Shown here: one piece after another, positions 35,911-49,444 of the stretch
Layout: each line of letters starts with the position of its first letter
How positions within the stretch are numbered: position 1 is the first letter of the stretch
From: Diadema setosum
Lineage: Eukaryota > Echinodermata > Echinoidea > Diadematoida > Diadematidae
NCBI GenBank assembly: GCA_033980235.1
Contig: CM067075.1
Coordinates: 29,753,385 to 29,817,384 of the forward strand
Direction: 5' to 3'
DNA: 64,000 nucleotides
Program-made: the position numbers and the translations under genes
Notes under the pieces: model-generated
The model's database searches: none
Seen by the model: the letters and a program-made list of their open reading frames with translations, nothing else
Told to the model about the DNA's origin: nothing

Positions 35911-36953
35911 GTCAGTAAACGTTAATTTCACACATCGCATAGGCCCGATATAATATGCACATATATATTATATGCACATAAACACATGTATGTATTTTAC
36001 TCAAAACATCCATTCCATTTGTATGAATAGACAATAAAGCTGAGGAAAACCTCATATATATATATATTATTTTATATATAGACAGAGAGAAAGAGATGGA
36101 GAGAAGTACATGTGAATAATGTATCAATAATTACCTTTGATTTGTATCTTCGCCTTGTACTGCCATTGTTGCCATATAAAGAGAGAAATCACGCCGTTGA
36201 TACAAATTTTCAAAACGAAAACATGAAAAAGGTTATTGCACATGCACTTCATATCGTCACAACAATATGAATTCATAGACAGAAATCTCATCCCAGGGAC
36301 GACGGATTTGACCATGACAATGAATTTATTTCTTAAAACAGCCCGCAACGGGACATGGAAGAAATGCAATGAGTATAGAACTCAGTATAGAATACATAGA
36401 AAAAAGAAAAGATAAATCTTTGGCAGTCAAAGCACGTAATTAATCGGCAAAATTAAAAATAAGTGTAGCACGTTGTGTCAACTGACACACTTTGCAGTTT
36501 GCAACACTATAGTGTACAACTAAGTTTTAAAAAATTTCGACATAATTCCCTTTTAATAACAAACATCTTACCCAGGTATTCTCTAGCGGCTATCGTGCGT
36601 CTACCCAGACCAATCGCAGGGTGAGATTTACTTGGAGGCTATACACAAGACAGAGGCTACCCGGAGGTTCCCCACCGTGTTGCATCTCAGCAGTCACAAT
36701 CTTACCCGGAGGCTAACCGGAGGCTGCGCTGCTTTTTGCGACCTGTTAAAGACGGGGTATAGAACACTACTTCTGCCCCCACAACGAGACAACTATGGGA
36801 AGAGCTGGTATTACTGCTTCCTCGTCTTCCTCACATTCTTTACAGCAAATCCATGATCCTATTTTTTTTTTTTTATGTTTGAGGGACAGGGTAACCATGG
36901 TGACTTGTTTTCTCATGGCAGTTTGCGAAATGCTAATTATTGATCCGAGAAGT

Positions 36954-37240
36954 ATCCCTGCTGAAAAGAACACAGTGACCCACAGTGTGAGAGTCACAGT
37001 GCGAACACAGTGTGAATTCTATTCACACTTAAATTAGATCGAGCGTTTTAACAGTTTGAAAACAATGTGATTCGTCAATTCACAGTGTGAAACAAAGCAT
37101 TACTATGTGAACACTCTGTGAAAACCACACCACAGTGTGAAATCATCTTCACACTGTTAAATTCGAGCGTTTTCACATAGTCGACTATGCGAATACACTG
37201 TGAACACACTGTGGGACACTGTGTTCTATCCATTAGGGAT
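36954..37240. mobile_element. CACAGTG-motif TIR element, short copy
   Basis: The ends ATCCCTGCTGAAAAGAACAC and GTGTTCTATCCATTAGGGAT are imperfect inverted repeats related to those at 11355 and 14073. The interior carries CACAGTGTGA, TTCACACTG and GAGCGTTTT words in inverted pairs. At 287 bases it may show the minimal form of the family. Confidence 0.8.
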
Positions 37241-37320
37241 TTCTGCTCCCTCATAGTAATATTTAGATAGTTGCGGAGATCAGAAATATCAACACAGCAA
37301 GCACGCGATGACAAATTGCT

Positions 37321-37360
37321 ATTGGTCTATATAAGACGCAGAACATTAGCCAGCAAGACG
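37321..37360 (+). promoter_or_regulatory. Possible core promoter of gene B
   Basis: An ATTGG (inverted CCAAT) at 37321 is followed by TATATAAG at 37328-37335. A strong donor GTAAGT at 37981 and the acceptor TTCTTCTAG before 38201 would allow a 5' untranslated exon of about 37360-37980 spliced to the exon carrying the start codon. This is inference from motifs only. Confidence 0.35.
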
Positions 37361-38207
37361 CCAATCTTTTGAGAGTAGTAGGCCCTATCCTATCTCAAAT
37401 TAGAAAAGAACTGTTTGGGAAACTCTATAGTTTGAGCTGCAGTTTATTTTCACCGTTTGTTTGTTTGGCTGTTTGATTGTTTGTTTGTTTGATTGTTTGT
37501 TTGTTTGCTTGACTGTTTGTTTGTTTGTGTATTTGTTAGTTTTGGGGGTTTACTTGGGGTCACCGACAACAAGCATTACTTCCTGTATCTATCTCCAGAT
37601 GAAATAGTTCAGCTAAAGCATCAGCAATGCCAACAACTTGCCAACAGAGCAATTAATATTACACCCGGGTATAATTGATGGAGAAATGTATGCTTTCTTT
37701 ATTTGCCACGAGTGTCAATCGAATCAAATTTCTTTACACAACGAAGTTACCCCCTGTTAGTAGAATACTTATAAGCTATAGTTCAATGCATCAAGAAGCA
37801 CTAAAACTAACACACAAGTCGAGTATTTGTAAGTCCACTTTGCAGTGTAATAAAGGAGAGTACACTAAAGATTCTAATTAATCATGATATTGATTGGACA
37901 ACTTATAGTGTGTCAGATTGTACTTTCTTTAAGAAGAACCAGTGCGAGAATACCAGTTGCCTTTTGAAACAAGAGAAAAAGTAAGTCGATAAAAGTTTAT
38001 ATTAAACAGCCTCACTGTTTTAATCCTAGAGAAACTGTCTTGTAATTCATATCTGCAAGCAGCTGAGTAAATAAACACTACAGCGTTGTTGGAAGTGATT
38101 ACTTTCGTATGACGTTAATAACGTTGTTACTAAAAATACTAAATACCCGAAGACATAAATTGTCCTGTACATTTGGGGTTACAACATTTCTTTCTTCTAG
38201 GCATCAA

Positions 38208-38295
38208 ATGTGCAGAATGATGGCTTCACGGAGTGGATTCGTTTTCGGCGCAGTGGTCGTAGCTCTTGTGATATCAATCGCAAATGCTGAATCCG
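38208..38295 (+). CDS. Gene B exon: signal peptide
   Basis: The start ATG at 38208 follows an acceptor (AG at 38199). Three in-frame Met codons occur in the first five. The stretch [20 protein letters not shown] is a classical hydrophobic signal core with an ANA cleavage site. The exon ends in phase 1 at GTAAGG. A later Met at 38217 or 38220 would also give a good signal peptide. Confidence 0.85.
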
Positions 38296-41200
38296 GTAAG
38301 GGACCATGTGTTCTATTTCAATTTCATTTTCAATGTGTTTCTGCAACTTTCTTTTCAAGAATACCATGATCAAACAATAATGGAATAATAATACGGAGAT
38401 TGTGGTAACATGATTTTCAACCAAACTCGAGAAATCATTTAGCTACAAAAGTTATTAGATTGTTGATCCACGTTGCAGGCCAGGTAATTGCCCAGGGGGT
38501 CATTGCTCTTGACCCATATTTAATGATGCTTAATGGAGCAACAGCCCTTCCTTTGTGACAAAACTACCAACGAAAATAAAATCACACTTTTGGGGGGTAT
38601 TATAACGTCAGTATTCAGATATTGAAATAGAACAAAAACGTAATGTCGTCCTCATGCACTCAAAGTAAAGAGACGCAAACCATTCTCAACCAAAACCACC
38701 GTCACACACAGACATACAAACTAGAAACAAAAAAAAAATAAAAACAAAACTCAGTAGATGTCTGAATTCACATCGACGTGGGTGTTATCCTCTTGTCTAC
38801 CTGTAGGTGAAACATATTATATTTTCTGCTATCTCATTTCGGTCATTTGTTTTACCCCATGATTACTTCTTTTTTTTTTTGACAGTCCTGGCATGAGGCA
38901 TAGTTAGAATTACTGTCAGTCATCTGTCGTGATTGTTGTGTATCAAAAAGTATCACAAAATGGGCTTTAGAATATCTGTAATCTGATTGGTTAATTATCA
39001 TGCATTGAATTTTACTGATCCACACTGAGCCGTGCGTTCGGTAAAATCCGGACGCATGGTTCAATCCTTGTATAGTGTTGTAGATGTATACCGGACGCAT
39101 GGTTCAATCCTTGTATAGTGTTGTAGATGTATACCGGACGCATGATGGGGAAAAAGATTGATTGTCATGAATTTAAGTGCCCATTAAAAAGAAAAGCACA
39201 CCAATTATGCACAGGCCTATTTCGTGGATCGGTGAGAATTGATATGCTCTCTTTTAACTTTGGAAAAAGTCTAAAACCCACTCGCTGCACCCCAAAGTTA
39301 AACTCGTGCATCCAATTCTCACCGACCCACACTGTCCTGTGCATCATTTGTATATTGATATTTCATTATATTCCACTGACAGATTGTGTGGATGACAGCA
39401 ACGATTGCGAAACATGGGCCTCGGAGGGAGAATGTGATTCCAATCCCGGCTGGATGTCAAAAAACTGTCGCCTAAGTTGTGGAGTGTGCCTGGGCGTGAT
39501 AGGTAAATGATTGTGTATTTGACTTTTCTGACAAGAAAGATTATTACAAAAAGAATAATAATGTACTCAGAGAATGCGTTTCAATACTTGTTAAGTTATC
39601 TTTTTCTTTTTAAGACCTCCTGCTCGATCATCATTCTTAGACGTCCACCTTATGTACCTTGTTCAGAGCGACAACTTCAGAATGTCATGTCCCTAAAATG
39701 AGATTCGACAGAGCTGCCCAACAAGGTCGTTATTAAATACATGATATTCACTTTCAAGGCGTGATTCATTCAAAACATAGAAAAGAATTGATGACTTGAT
39801 TATAATGGTTAATAGTTTTCAATACTCTTTATTTCATTGTATTTTTCATTTCAATTCTGCACTTTCACAAAGTAAATAATAATATGACATAAAGATTTTA
39901 TTTTAAATATCAATCATACATTGGACAAAATGCAATTATGGCATGTGTAATCATGTGTATACACCAGTTATAAACTAAAGTATAAGCAAGCTGTTACACG
40001 ACCGAGTGAAAAGACGTTGATTATTCAATCCAATTATTAGTAACAAAATGTAGGAGATCTCTGTGTTTAGCGTAAGCTTCATTTTGACTACAGCCTCTGA
40101 GAATATACGGTTTACTTATCTTTACAAATTGTTTCATATGTATATACACTCAGCAAAAAGAAAGTAAACACTTTTTCAAATTCATTATTTCTCATAACAT
40201 TTTTAGCTAAATATATATTTTTTTATATACCATGCTAAACGAAATTTAATTGGCTATCAACCTGGTAGGTCAAAAAGGGGGATAATTTACGTATGAGTGA
40301 ACACATTCATTTTTTATTCCAAGGTACAAAAGTAAAAATTGCACAAATGGACAAGATGTCATTCATGCGTACGTGCTCTTCCATGTAACAATGAGAACAG
40401 AAAACAATCTTAACACAATAAGAAACACAAATTAATTTTCAAAATCAACCTTTGATCTGTATAATGTCTTTGTAGCCCCAAAAGATAAAGAAAGGCAAAA
40501 ATAATGCAGGAAAATGAAGAATTTTTGGTCAAATCCAAATTCAAATGACGGAGACGAAACAATATCAACAAAAATGGTAGAAATTTGAAATGTCATTTCA
40601 AATTAAAGAAATTTAAAATAACATTTGATTCTTGAATATGTCTCATGAATTTCTAAATTCCTAAATTAAACGAATGAAATGAAGGAATTCTGTCCATTTT
40701 GTCACCTTTACGGCCTACTCCCTATGACATGTCAAGTAATGAGTTGACAGAAAATCCTTATTTTCCCCTTTAGCTTCCACTTTCTTTTTTGTTTATGGAT
40801 ATAAAGAGATACAAGGGCACGAAAACTTATTTTTTGCTTTTTTATTTATGTCTGTAATTGTGCAAAACTGATCTTTTGTTGTCATTGATATCTTAAAGGG
40901 CATTTGCAAATGAATGACAAAATGTCAATTTCTGTAGTTTTTACTTTTGTGCCTTGGAGGACAATAATGAATGTTTTTGATCATGCGTGAAATTTCCCTT
41001 TGTATTCATCTATTAGGTTGATAGCCAATTGAATAAACTTTGATAATTATGGTATATGACACAACGATTGTTATCAAAATCTTCTACGAAAAATATTTAC
41101 TGGAAAAAGTGTTTTTTGGTGTTCTTTTTTTTTTTTTTTTTTGCTGAGTATTCGCATGAGTAAACACTTTCATTTTTGTCCTCCAAGGCACAGAAATAAA

Positions 41201-42130
41201 AATTGCAGAAAGTGACATTTTGTCATTCATTTGCGAATGCCCTTCAATATACTATTTTTTATTGCCGGGTGAGGTGAGCAGAAACTTCATCAGTGCATGG
41301 ATGAGTTTGGGTGCGTGAATGGAGATGCAGTTTTGTTGTTAATAACTTTTTTGTGTATTGCCAACTCGAAATGTTTCCACGTACGTGTCTCCAGGGTCTT
41401 GATTTCTATGGTAAGTCTATGCCAGCATGTGTGGTGAGGACATTTATAATCGATTATATATTTGATAAAACGGGGCCCAGGAAGCGCAGCGTAAAAAAGG
41501 AATAAACAAATTGAAAAGAAAAAAAAAATCGCCCCTGAATGATTATATCAACCGATCAAAACAAGAATCAACGAAATGCCTATGTCAGCTGGGGGAAAAT
41601 GGTGTGTGTGTGCTTGTCGGTGTGTGTGTGTGAGAGAGAGAGAAGGAGAGTAGGCGCTTGTGTACCGTGTACAGAAATTAAAACCACTAGTTGTAAAAAT
41701 GCAACGAACCAAGGAAGGCAGAAAATTATGACCCTACAAGGAATCTCTTAAATGAGGCAATTTTAAAATGGAATTATCAACCCTTTTAGATAAAGCTTTC
41801 ATATTACTATTTTTTTCCAAATCGTTTTAGAGTGCATTGACAAACACCATAATTGTGCGAACTGGGCTGGAAGGGGCGAGTGTGAGACAAACCCGAGCTG
41901 GATGAAATACAATTGCAAAGTCAGTTGCAACCAATGTGGTAAGTTATCTACCCTGCAAATCACCATTATCCATTAAGCTTGTCAGATTAAAGTATGTTTA
42001 AAGTCTATCATGTTGTTGTTCTAAAAATAAGGAAGAGAAAAAGAAATACAAGGTAGTTAATAGTATCATGAGTATTATTCAGTGAGCACTTTACGCGTCT
42101 TAATGATGAAGAAGATAATGATAATGATAA

Positions 42131-42167
<37 letters not shown>

Positions 42168-45100
42168 ATGTATGCATTTCATAGAGAAAATCAATGACGC
42201 ATTTCATAATTTGATGATTTACTAAAGCACGGCAGTATAACAGTGCTTATCAACGACATGACATCTTTTCCATCAATGGGCTAGAGTATCAGTAATAACT
42301 GTTAATAATAAAAGTTTTTTTTTCCTGGAGTCATCCGTAGTAATAATCACATCGCATACAAAATTGATACAGATATATAAAGCAGTGGAACGGAAACTAT
42401 GCGGAATATTTTCCTTACAAAACAATAGCAAAAATGTTTGAACTGAGTACAAAGAATAAACCAGCCACAGACCTGTGAATAGCTGTGATGTTCAAAGGGA
42501 GTGTAGTACTTCACTGTATTCATTATCATCAGAATTTAAGAGCAAGATCTGCGGTCATCATTGTGAAGGGATCATTCAAAAAGGGAAATATTAAAGGAGA
42601 CCTCAGGATGATTTTCAGATTTTTACATTTGAACAACTATAAATTACTTATACCGAGGACAGAGTTTCAGAATTTGTGATAATTAGGATGAAGAATAAGA
42701 ATATTTTCAAAATCTATAGAACAAATTGCAATGAATAAGGATGATGACATGGCAGAGTCACCATAAGAATGCATGAATTGGGGCTCAAGGAACCTGAAAA
42801 AAAGAAGAAGGCATGCATAGATTATACACAGGTGAACTCGCAAGCAAGCGGCATTGTAATGGAACTACACTGCTACATTAATTTTCTGAAATATGTGAAC
42901 CTCCTATGTTTGTTTGTTTGTTTTATTTTATTTAATCACGGGATAAAATGCCCTCGATCAGCCAGGTGAGGCTGTTTTTCAGAGAGGCCGTGAGTACAGT
43001 GTTACAGCAATAACAAAAACAACACAACAGTTAACAAATCAATCAAAGCAAATTAACAATACCAATTACAAAAGAAAAACCCATAAAAAACAACAAGCAT
43101 GACATAATGAAATACATTACAATATAGCAGAAACTAGATACCAAGAACAAAAAAAAAGAAGAGGAATATAAACGTAACCACTAAACACAAATGCTACAAA
43201 AGAGGGTGACCCAAACAAGTTCACGTAAATTCCGCAGTCAAATTAGCTCAAACATAGTTACGAAATCCACACTATAACACATACTCTAACATTCTTTCAA
43301 AAGCCTTCAAATTACTTATTATTCTTACATTTTCGGGGAGGTTATTGAATATTTTAAAACTGGAATAAATGCATCCAAATTTCATGAAATTTGTTCTGGG
43401 TTTTGGAAGTATGATAATATTACTTGAATTACGTAAATTATATTTATCTATTTTAATAACTACTTTTTTACAGATAAATAATGGCAATAACTGGCGTAAC
43501 AATTGAAAGATAAATATTGCCGCGTGTTTTTCCCAGCAATTCGTAATTGCTTCCACGCCAGATAATTCATAAAGGCTCGACTACTGAAACAATTATCTAC
43601 TAAGAGAATGGTGCGGAGAGCCATCTTCTGCAAAACACTTATTTGGTTTACTAGACTTTTACTGGCGTTCCTCCACACAATTGAACAATAATTCAAATGG
43701 GGCTGAATTAACCCTTTGTATAAAATAAGGGCGCTGTCTTGCGGAATATATGGCCTTATGTCATCATCCTTGTTCAGTGTAATTTGTTTAAGATTTTTCA
43801 AAGTATTGTTTGTCTACTCAAGCTCCACAATAAATCCCACAAATCTATACTTTGAGTTGTCGATTTATGTACTACATGATGTGAAATTATGAAAATCGTC
43901 TGGACTGTCCCTTTAATTATTTGTTCGTAGGCCCACAAAGGGGTTTTGAGTCTTAGAATTCAGTTTGGGTCATTCACAACAATATTGCATTGGATTTGAT
44001 AAAATCATGATCTTTCCGCTTTGAATTTAAGGAACATTCGCCATTCATTCAGCAGTATATGGTTAGTTAATACTCATGACACGAAGCATTTCTATAGCTG
44101 CATCATGAATATTCAAGGTAGTATGTTTTGTATGATAGCTGCTCTGTCGCAGCCTACATGGCACGTGATAATTAGTGTATGAGTTAAAGAAATCGTTTGT
44201 GATTGCCTGTACATCATTCTTCCCCTTCAAGTGACTAGGCCTGTGACCAATTAGTTTATTGATCGCGGGTGCTCTACAAACTAAAGCCCGATCGTTTATT
44301 TAGAATCATCCAGCCACGCGACTCAACCTCCTGGACTGAAAACCATAATTGCATGATATTTTGCCAGTCCTTTGAAGACAGGTACTTTATCAATTGACAT
44401 CCTATATGTCTGTTCACTCGCTTTTTGAAAAACTGGAGACTGTCATTTTTATTTCCCCCCCCCCCTTCATGCAGACCATGCAGTGTTTGAGGGCATTCTA
44501 TTATAATCTTCTAATCCGATGTTTACTTTCAAGAATCCACACTTTCAATCTAATTGCGGGACTCGGCTTTGTTTTTTTAAATATCTTTGTTTCCATTATA
44601 AAGTTCCAGGTTCTACCACTGGGAGTCCCTCCTACGCCACAACCATTATCATAGGTAACACAATTCAGGAGACATTTTGCATTTAACCCATGCATGCAGT
44701 AACGTTTTGTGTTCTGATATTTTAGTAAGTGTTCTTGGTAATCTTATAAAAGGTGGAGTAATTAATCTCTCATATACCGTCGTGAATATCACGAGCTATG
44801 ATTAACTTGGATTATTTTATCTTTTTTAGATCACTAGCTAACTCCGATATACAACCAAAGTTACGCGTCCTTTTTCCTATATTGTTTCATATAATGCAGG
44901 ATTCTGAGAAATATAACTGTATGATAACAGTCGATTATAGTAGCTAAACCTGGTATGTATAAGCCTTTCAAATATACATAAATTACACAGGAGCAGGGAG
45001 GTGAGATTCATCTCCTTGATGAGAGCAAAGAATTATATAAAGTATACCCTATGAACCCACTTTGGTAGTATAAAAACAGAATTAAGTGGTGTTTCATTAA

Positions 45101-48100
45101 ACCAGTAAGGTGTGCACGTAGTGACTGTTCCTACTTTCAGTTTTTAAGGCTATATGTTATATATTCCTGACACGATGCTTCAAATTCATTTTATAACGAA
45201 ATGCATTTGAACTTTCAGATGATAGTACCACAGAGTACGCCAGTACGCCAGGTAAGTCATAATAATATTTAACTAGAGCATTTTTTTTTTGTATTTAATA
45301 CAAATGAAAACTTTGTCATGCATGTATCCCCTATATAAGTAAGTTAAGCAATAGCTTTCTTCGGGCTCCTTGTATCTCATTGAAAGAACTACACGGCAGG
45401 ACAGTATACCAGGTCAGCAAATCATCTCTTGTCTTAACCTGATGGATATGAATAACAAAATATCAAGGAACTCTAGGTGTTTAAGTAATGATAAATCATA
45501 TTCGAAAAAAAAAAAAACAGGTCGTTTTTACAAACTTACAAATTGTGTTACTGCAGACTGGGTGGATGTTTAATGGAATATAAAAATAACATACATGTAC
45601 TACCAGTCCTGTTTGAATAGCAGTGATTGTCTGCGAACAATTACCTGAAATGTTGTTAATATCTACATTCTACTAAGAATGTCGACTCTCTGATCTCACT
45701 TATATTACAGATTAATGAAGTCCTAACAATCATTAAAAAATATATTAGTTTGCACCAGATCGTATGCTAGATATAATTTGGTTACAGCTCGTTATTCCGA
45801 AGGTTCGTTATTCCGAAGGTTCGTTATTCCGAAGGCTCTTTAGTCCGAAGACTCGTTAGTCCGACGGTTCATTATTCCGAATTTTATTTTCGGATTAACG
45901 AATCTCTAGGTATAGGGAATTTGTGTGTTTCGGATTAACGAACCTTCGGAATAGCGAAACTTCGGAATAACGAACAACACCCGATTTATTTAAGGCTCCA
46001 TAATAGTGTATACTCTAATTGATTTTCTATGGTTCATGTCACCATGTTTACCACAGAACAGAAGGTATTCATTGTAATTTCAGAAGTAGGGAGAGCACAC
46101 AACTGTCGCGACTCAACGACAGTATCGGCAGGCGTTTGACTTCTGACTAAACTTAAGAGTCTTCGGAATAACGAACCTTCGGAATAACGAGCTGTAACCA
46201 ATAAAACAGGGAGGCCTCACCTCCCTGTGCCCACTCCTTTTCCTCTCACCTCCCTGAACAAATATACTGTGAAACAAATTGCCCCAGTGAAAAATGCTGC
46301 TGAACTCCTAACAAAAATAATCTCATTTTATCGAAAAAGCTACAAATTTTGTAAGACTATCAGTAGACAGTAAGCAACTTGTATTAAAATTAAAAACTTT
46401 AGATCATTTATGGTTCTTTGTATCCCAAATTTAGTGATAATATGTGAAGCAAAATTTGAAAATGATAGCCAGCTGGAATGAAATGTGGTGCTTGCAAGCA
46501 CATGGAAACATGTGCTTACTTTTTCCATGTGTGTGCATTTTACCCTTTGCAGTGCATTAATTCAGACTACGACAGTACCCAGGGCAATCCACATGAATTA
46601 TTGATTAAGCATTCATGTGCATGGGAGCTCGAGACTGACGCCTAGTCAACAGGTGGTTCAGGCATGTCCATTGTTTAGGGCCATTGTCAGCACACACTCA
46701 CATACACATCATTGGTTCCTGTGCAAAGTTCAATTTTTTTTTTTTTACAGAGGGTTAAATTTTGACCAAAATCTAAAACGTTATTTCAAAATCAATCTTA
46801 GATTTAATGAAACTGATTTATGCTTTCACATTCAAATAACCTCCAACAAAATTGTACATTATTAAGCTATTACTCATATCAATGACAGTTTTATCGAATG
46901 AATAATTTTTGAACAATTAATGATCAAAAGTGGGAAATCTTTTTTTAAACACCTAGTACAATAGTCGGCCTGCTATGAATCGATTCTTTATTTCGAAAGA
47001 AAAGCTATATATTGGTATCTTGTATCCTTTTCAAAGAACGACAAGATATTTTAAACTTGAAACAAATCATTCAGATAACATCATGTCAGAAAAATGGCAT
47101 AATACGGCGTTTTGGTCTAAACCTGGTACGTATCAATTAAATGGACTTGGATCCGTTTATGTTTAAACAATGATAGACATTTCAGACAAATTATATTGCG
47201 CTATTGAACATTGTATATCTAACAGGATTTTCTAATTTTCTTACGAAACAAAACTTTTCTCGGCAAAAGCAAAGGATATATGATATTATCATTGTTATTT
47301 TTTATTTGCAGGCGATCTCACTACTACAGACTTGCCCACCACAGGTAAGCTACGCAATATCCACAATACTTATTTGCTCAATCTGATAAGCTATTTTTGT
47401 GATAAAGCAATAACAGTGTGTGATTGTGTTTTTCTTTGGAGTGAGATGATATGATATAAATATGCAAATTCATTTTTGCTCGTGAATAATTTCTTGCGAT
47501 CTCCCTGAGGTCTTTCTCTCTAACGTCTTTTTCTTCATCAATAAATGATAATTAACGTTTATCTTTCGCAGTACTCCTTATAGATGCAAGTCCTGCCATC
47601 CAGCTTATTTTTTTTTTTCAAAATACCTGTATAACATCTTGCTGTACATATTTTGCGATGTATAATCATATTATCATACTGGTGTGAAAGATTATAAGAA
47701 TGACATTTATCTCTCTTTAATTTTGTACTTTTTGTATGGAAATAGAATTCATGGTATGGTAGTAAAAGCAAACGAATAAATGATGTGAAATTTCAGGTGT
47801 TTTCACCACAAAGTACATCACTACGCCGGGTGAGTTATTCAATACGATTTTTTTTTAATCTATTTACTAATTATGATTTTCTTTTCTTATGAATATATTT
47901 CCTAGAAATGAGATTTTTTTTTTCTCGGCATTACCTTCGTGCTTTTTTAATTCATTTTTTTAAATAACCAACTTAAGTCTTTGTAAATGAACTGCAACTT
48001 TGTTAACCGTACAATGCAACAACTCACACCACATCCGTTTCCATTACAACTTGAAGACACAAGTAACAATATATTTACTGCAACAGCTGATTGACGATTT

Positions 48101-49389
48101 GGCTTTCATCAATGTAAATAGTGTACAGAATAGTCATTGTATGTAGGGATGAGTTTATATTTTGTTAAATGGAATTGTAATTTCTGGAATCAAACTGAAA
48201 AACAACAACAAAGAAACAATGATTTTGAACTTGCAGGTGTTTTCACAACAGAGTCAGTCACTACCTCGGGTAGTATTCGATACGTCATTTATTTCGTTTA
48301 TACATGTACATTGATATTTTTTTCATGCGTGTATTTCCCAAGCATTTCATAACCATTTTGAATTGTTCTGTATTCCCGATAGAATTTTCAGCATGTTTTC
48401 CTTACCACACATATTGATTAGTCAAAAAAATTAAACTGAAACGTTGTAGACCGTATAGATGCCGCAACTCAACTTGACATTCTGATAGAAAATTTGAAGA
48501 GAGAATAGCAACACTATTTTACTTGAATCTAATGGACAAATTGGCCTTCATCGACGTAAATAATTACCTACTAGTCAGTGTTTGTATATATGCATACTCT
48601 TATATTTTGTTAAATTGAAATATGATTTGTGAAATGGATTTAGCGAAAACTAACTAACAAACGACTGATTCGATCTTTCAGGTGTTTCCACCACAGAGTA
48701 CCTCACTACCCCAGGTAATCTATTCAGTACATCTTTAATTTGGTATATATGATTTTTTTTTTTCGTTTTCTAGCGCGAATCTCCAAGTTCTTTGAGGAAG
48801 TTTTGACTTTTTCTGAATTTGTATGTTTTCAATGTTTTTTTTTATGAGACATTAAGCTTGTTAAAATGACCTGCTGCGTTGTGGGCCGTACAATGCAGTA
48901 GCTCAACCCCGTTTACATCTTCTTTTATAATTTATAATCAATAGACAACTTTAAAAAAAAGTAACAACAATATGTATTCAAACTGATTGACAAATTTACA
49001 TATGTTTTATACCCACTTTGGTAAAATCATTCGTTTTGATTCACACAAAGCAACGGTTTATTTTTGCGAACACTCTCCATAAATAAGAACGACCCAAGTC
49101 CACGGAAGACATTTTCGAGTAAACTTTAATAAAAAAAAAACTTCAGATCTTTTTTATTTGTCCAATAATATTCTGAGTGTGATGGGAAGGCAACATTGTA
49201 TATACAAATTAGAACATATGTTATTATGACAATTAACATTTTGTGTGATGGACTTGGGTCGTTCTTATATTCAGGTCTTCAATTATTACAAGTAATAACT
49301 CTCATAGCTATCATTCTGTAGAGTTCAACTACTTTTCTCATTTCACTAGGCATGGACTGATGAACGCGGTACTCATATATATTATATAT

Positions 49390-49444
<55 letters not shown>

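Larger units (their letters stand above)
32378..38207. other. Intergenic region between gene A and gene B
   Basis: No coding exon is supported. From left to right it holds the gene A 3' untranslated region, a minus-strand LINE tail (about 34419-34620), a GT microsatellite (34774-34799), a tRNA-derived SINE (35640-35910), a short AT run (36053-36067), a CACAGTG-type element (36954-37240) and a possible TATA promoter for gene B at 37328. Confidence 0.6.

Noticed and set aside
37493..37678. Hydrophobic short open frame near the gene B promoter
   Set aside because: It is encoded by a TTTG/GTTT simple repeat and has no homologue, phase or splice support.
39383..41938. Interpretation of the ShKT exons as a toxin gene
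   Set aside because: The ShKT fold is common in non-toxic secreted proteins, and here the two domains are the start of a large modular protein with LDLa and SMB domains.
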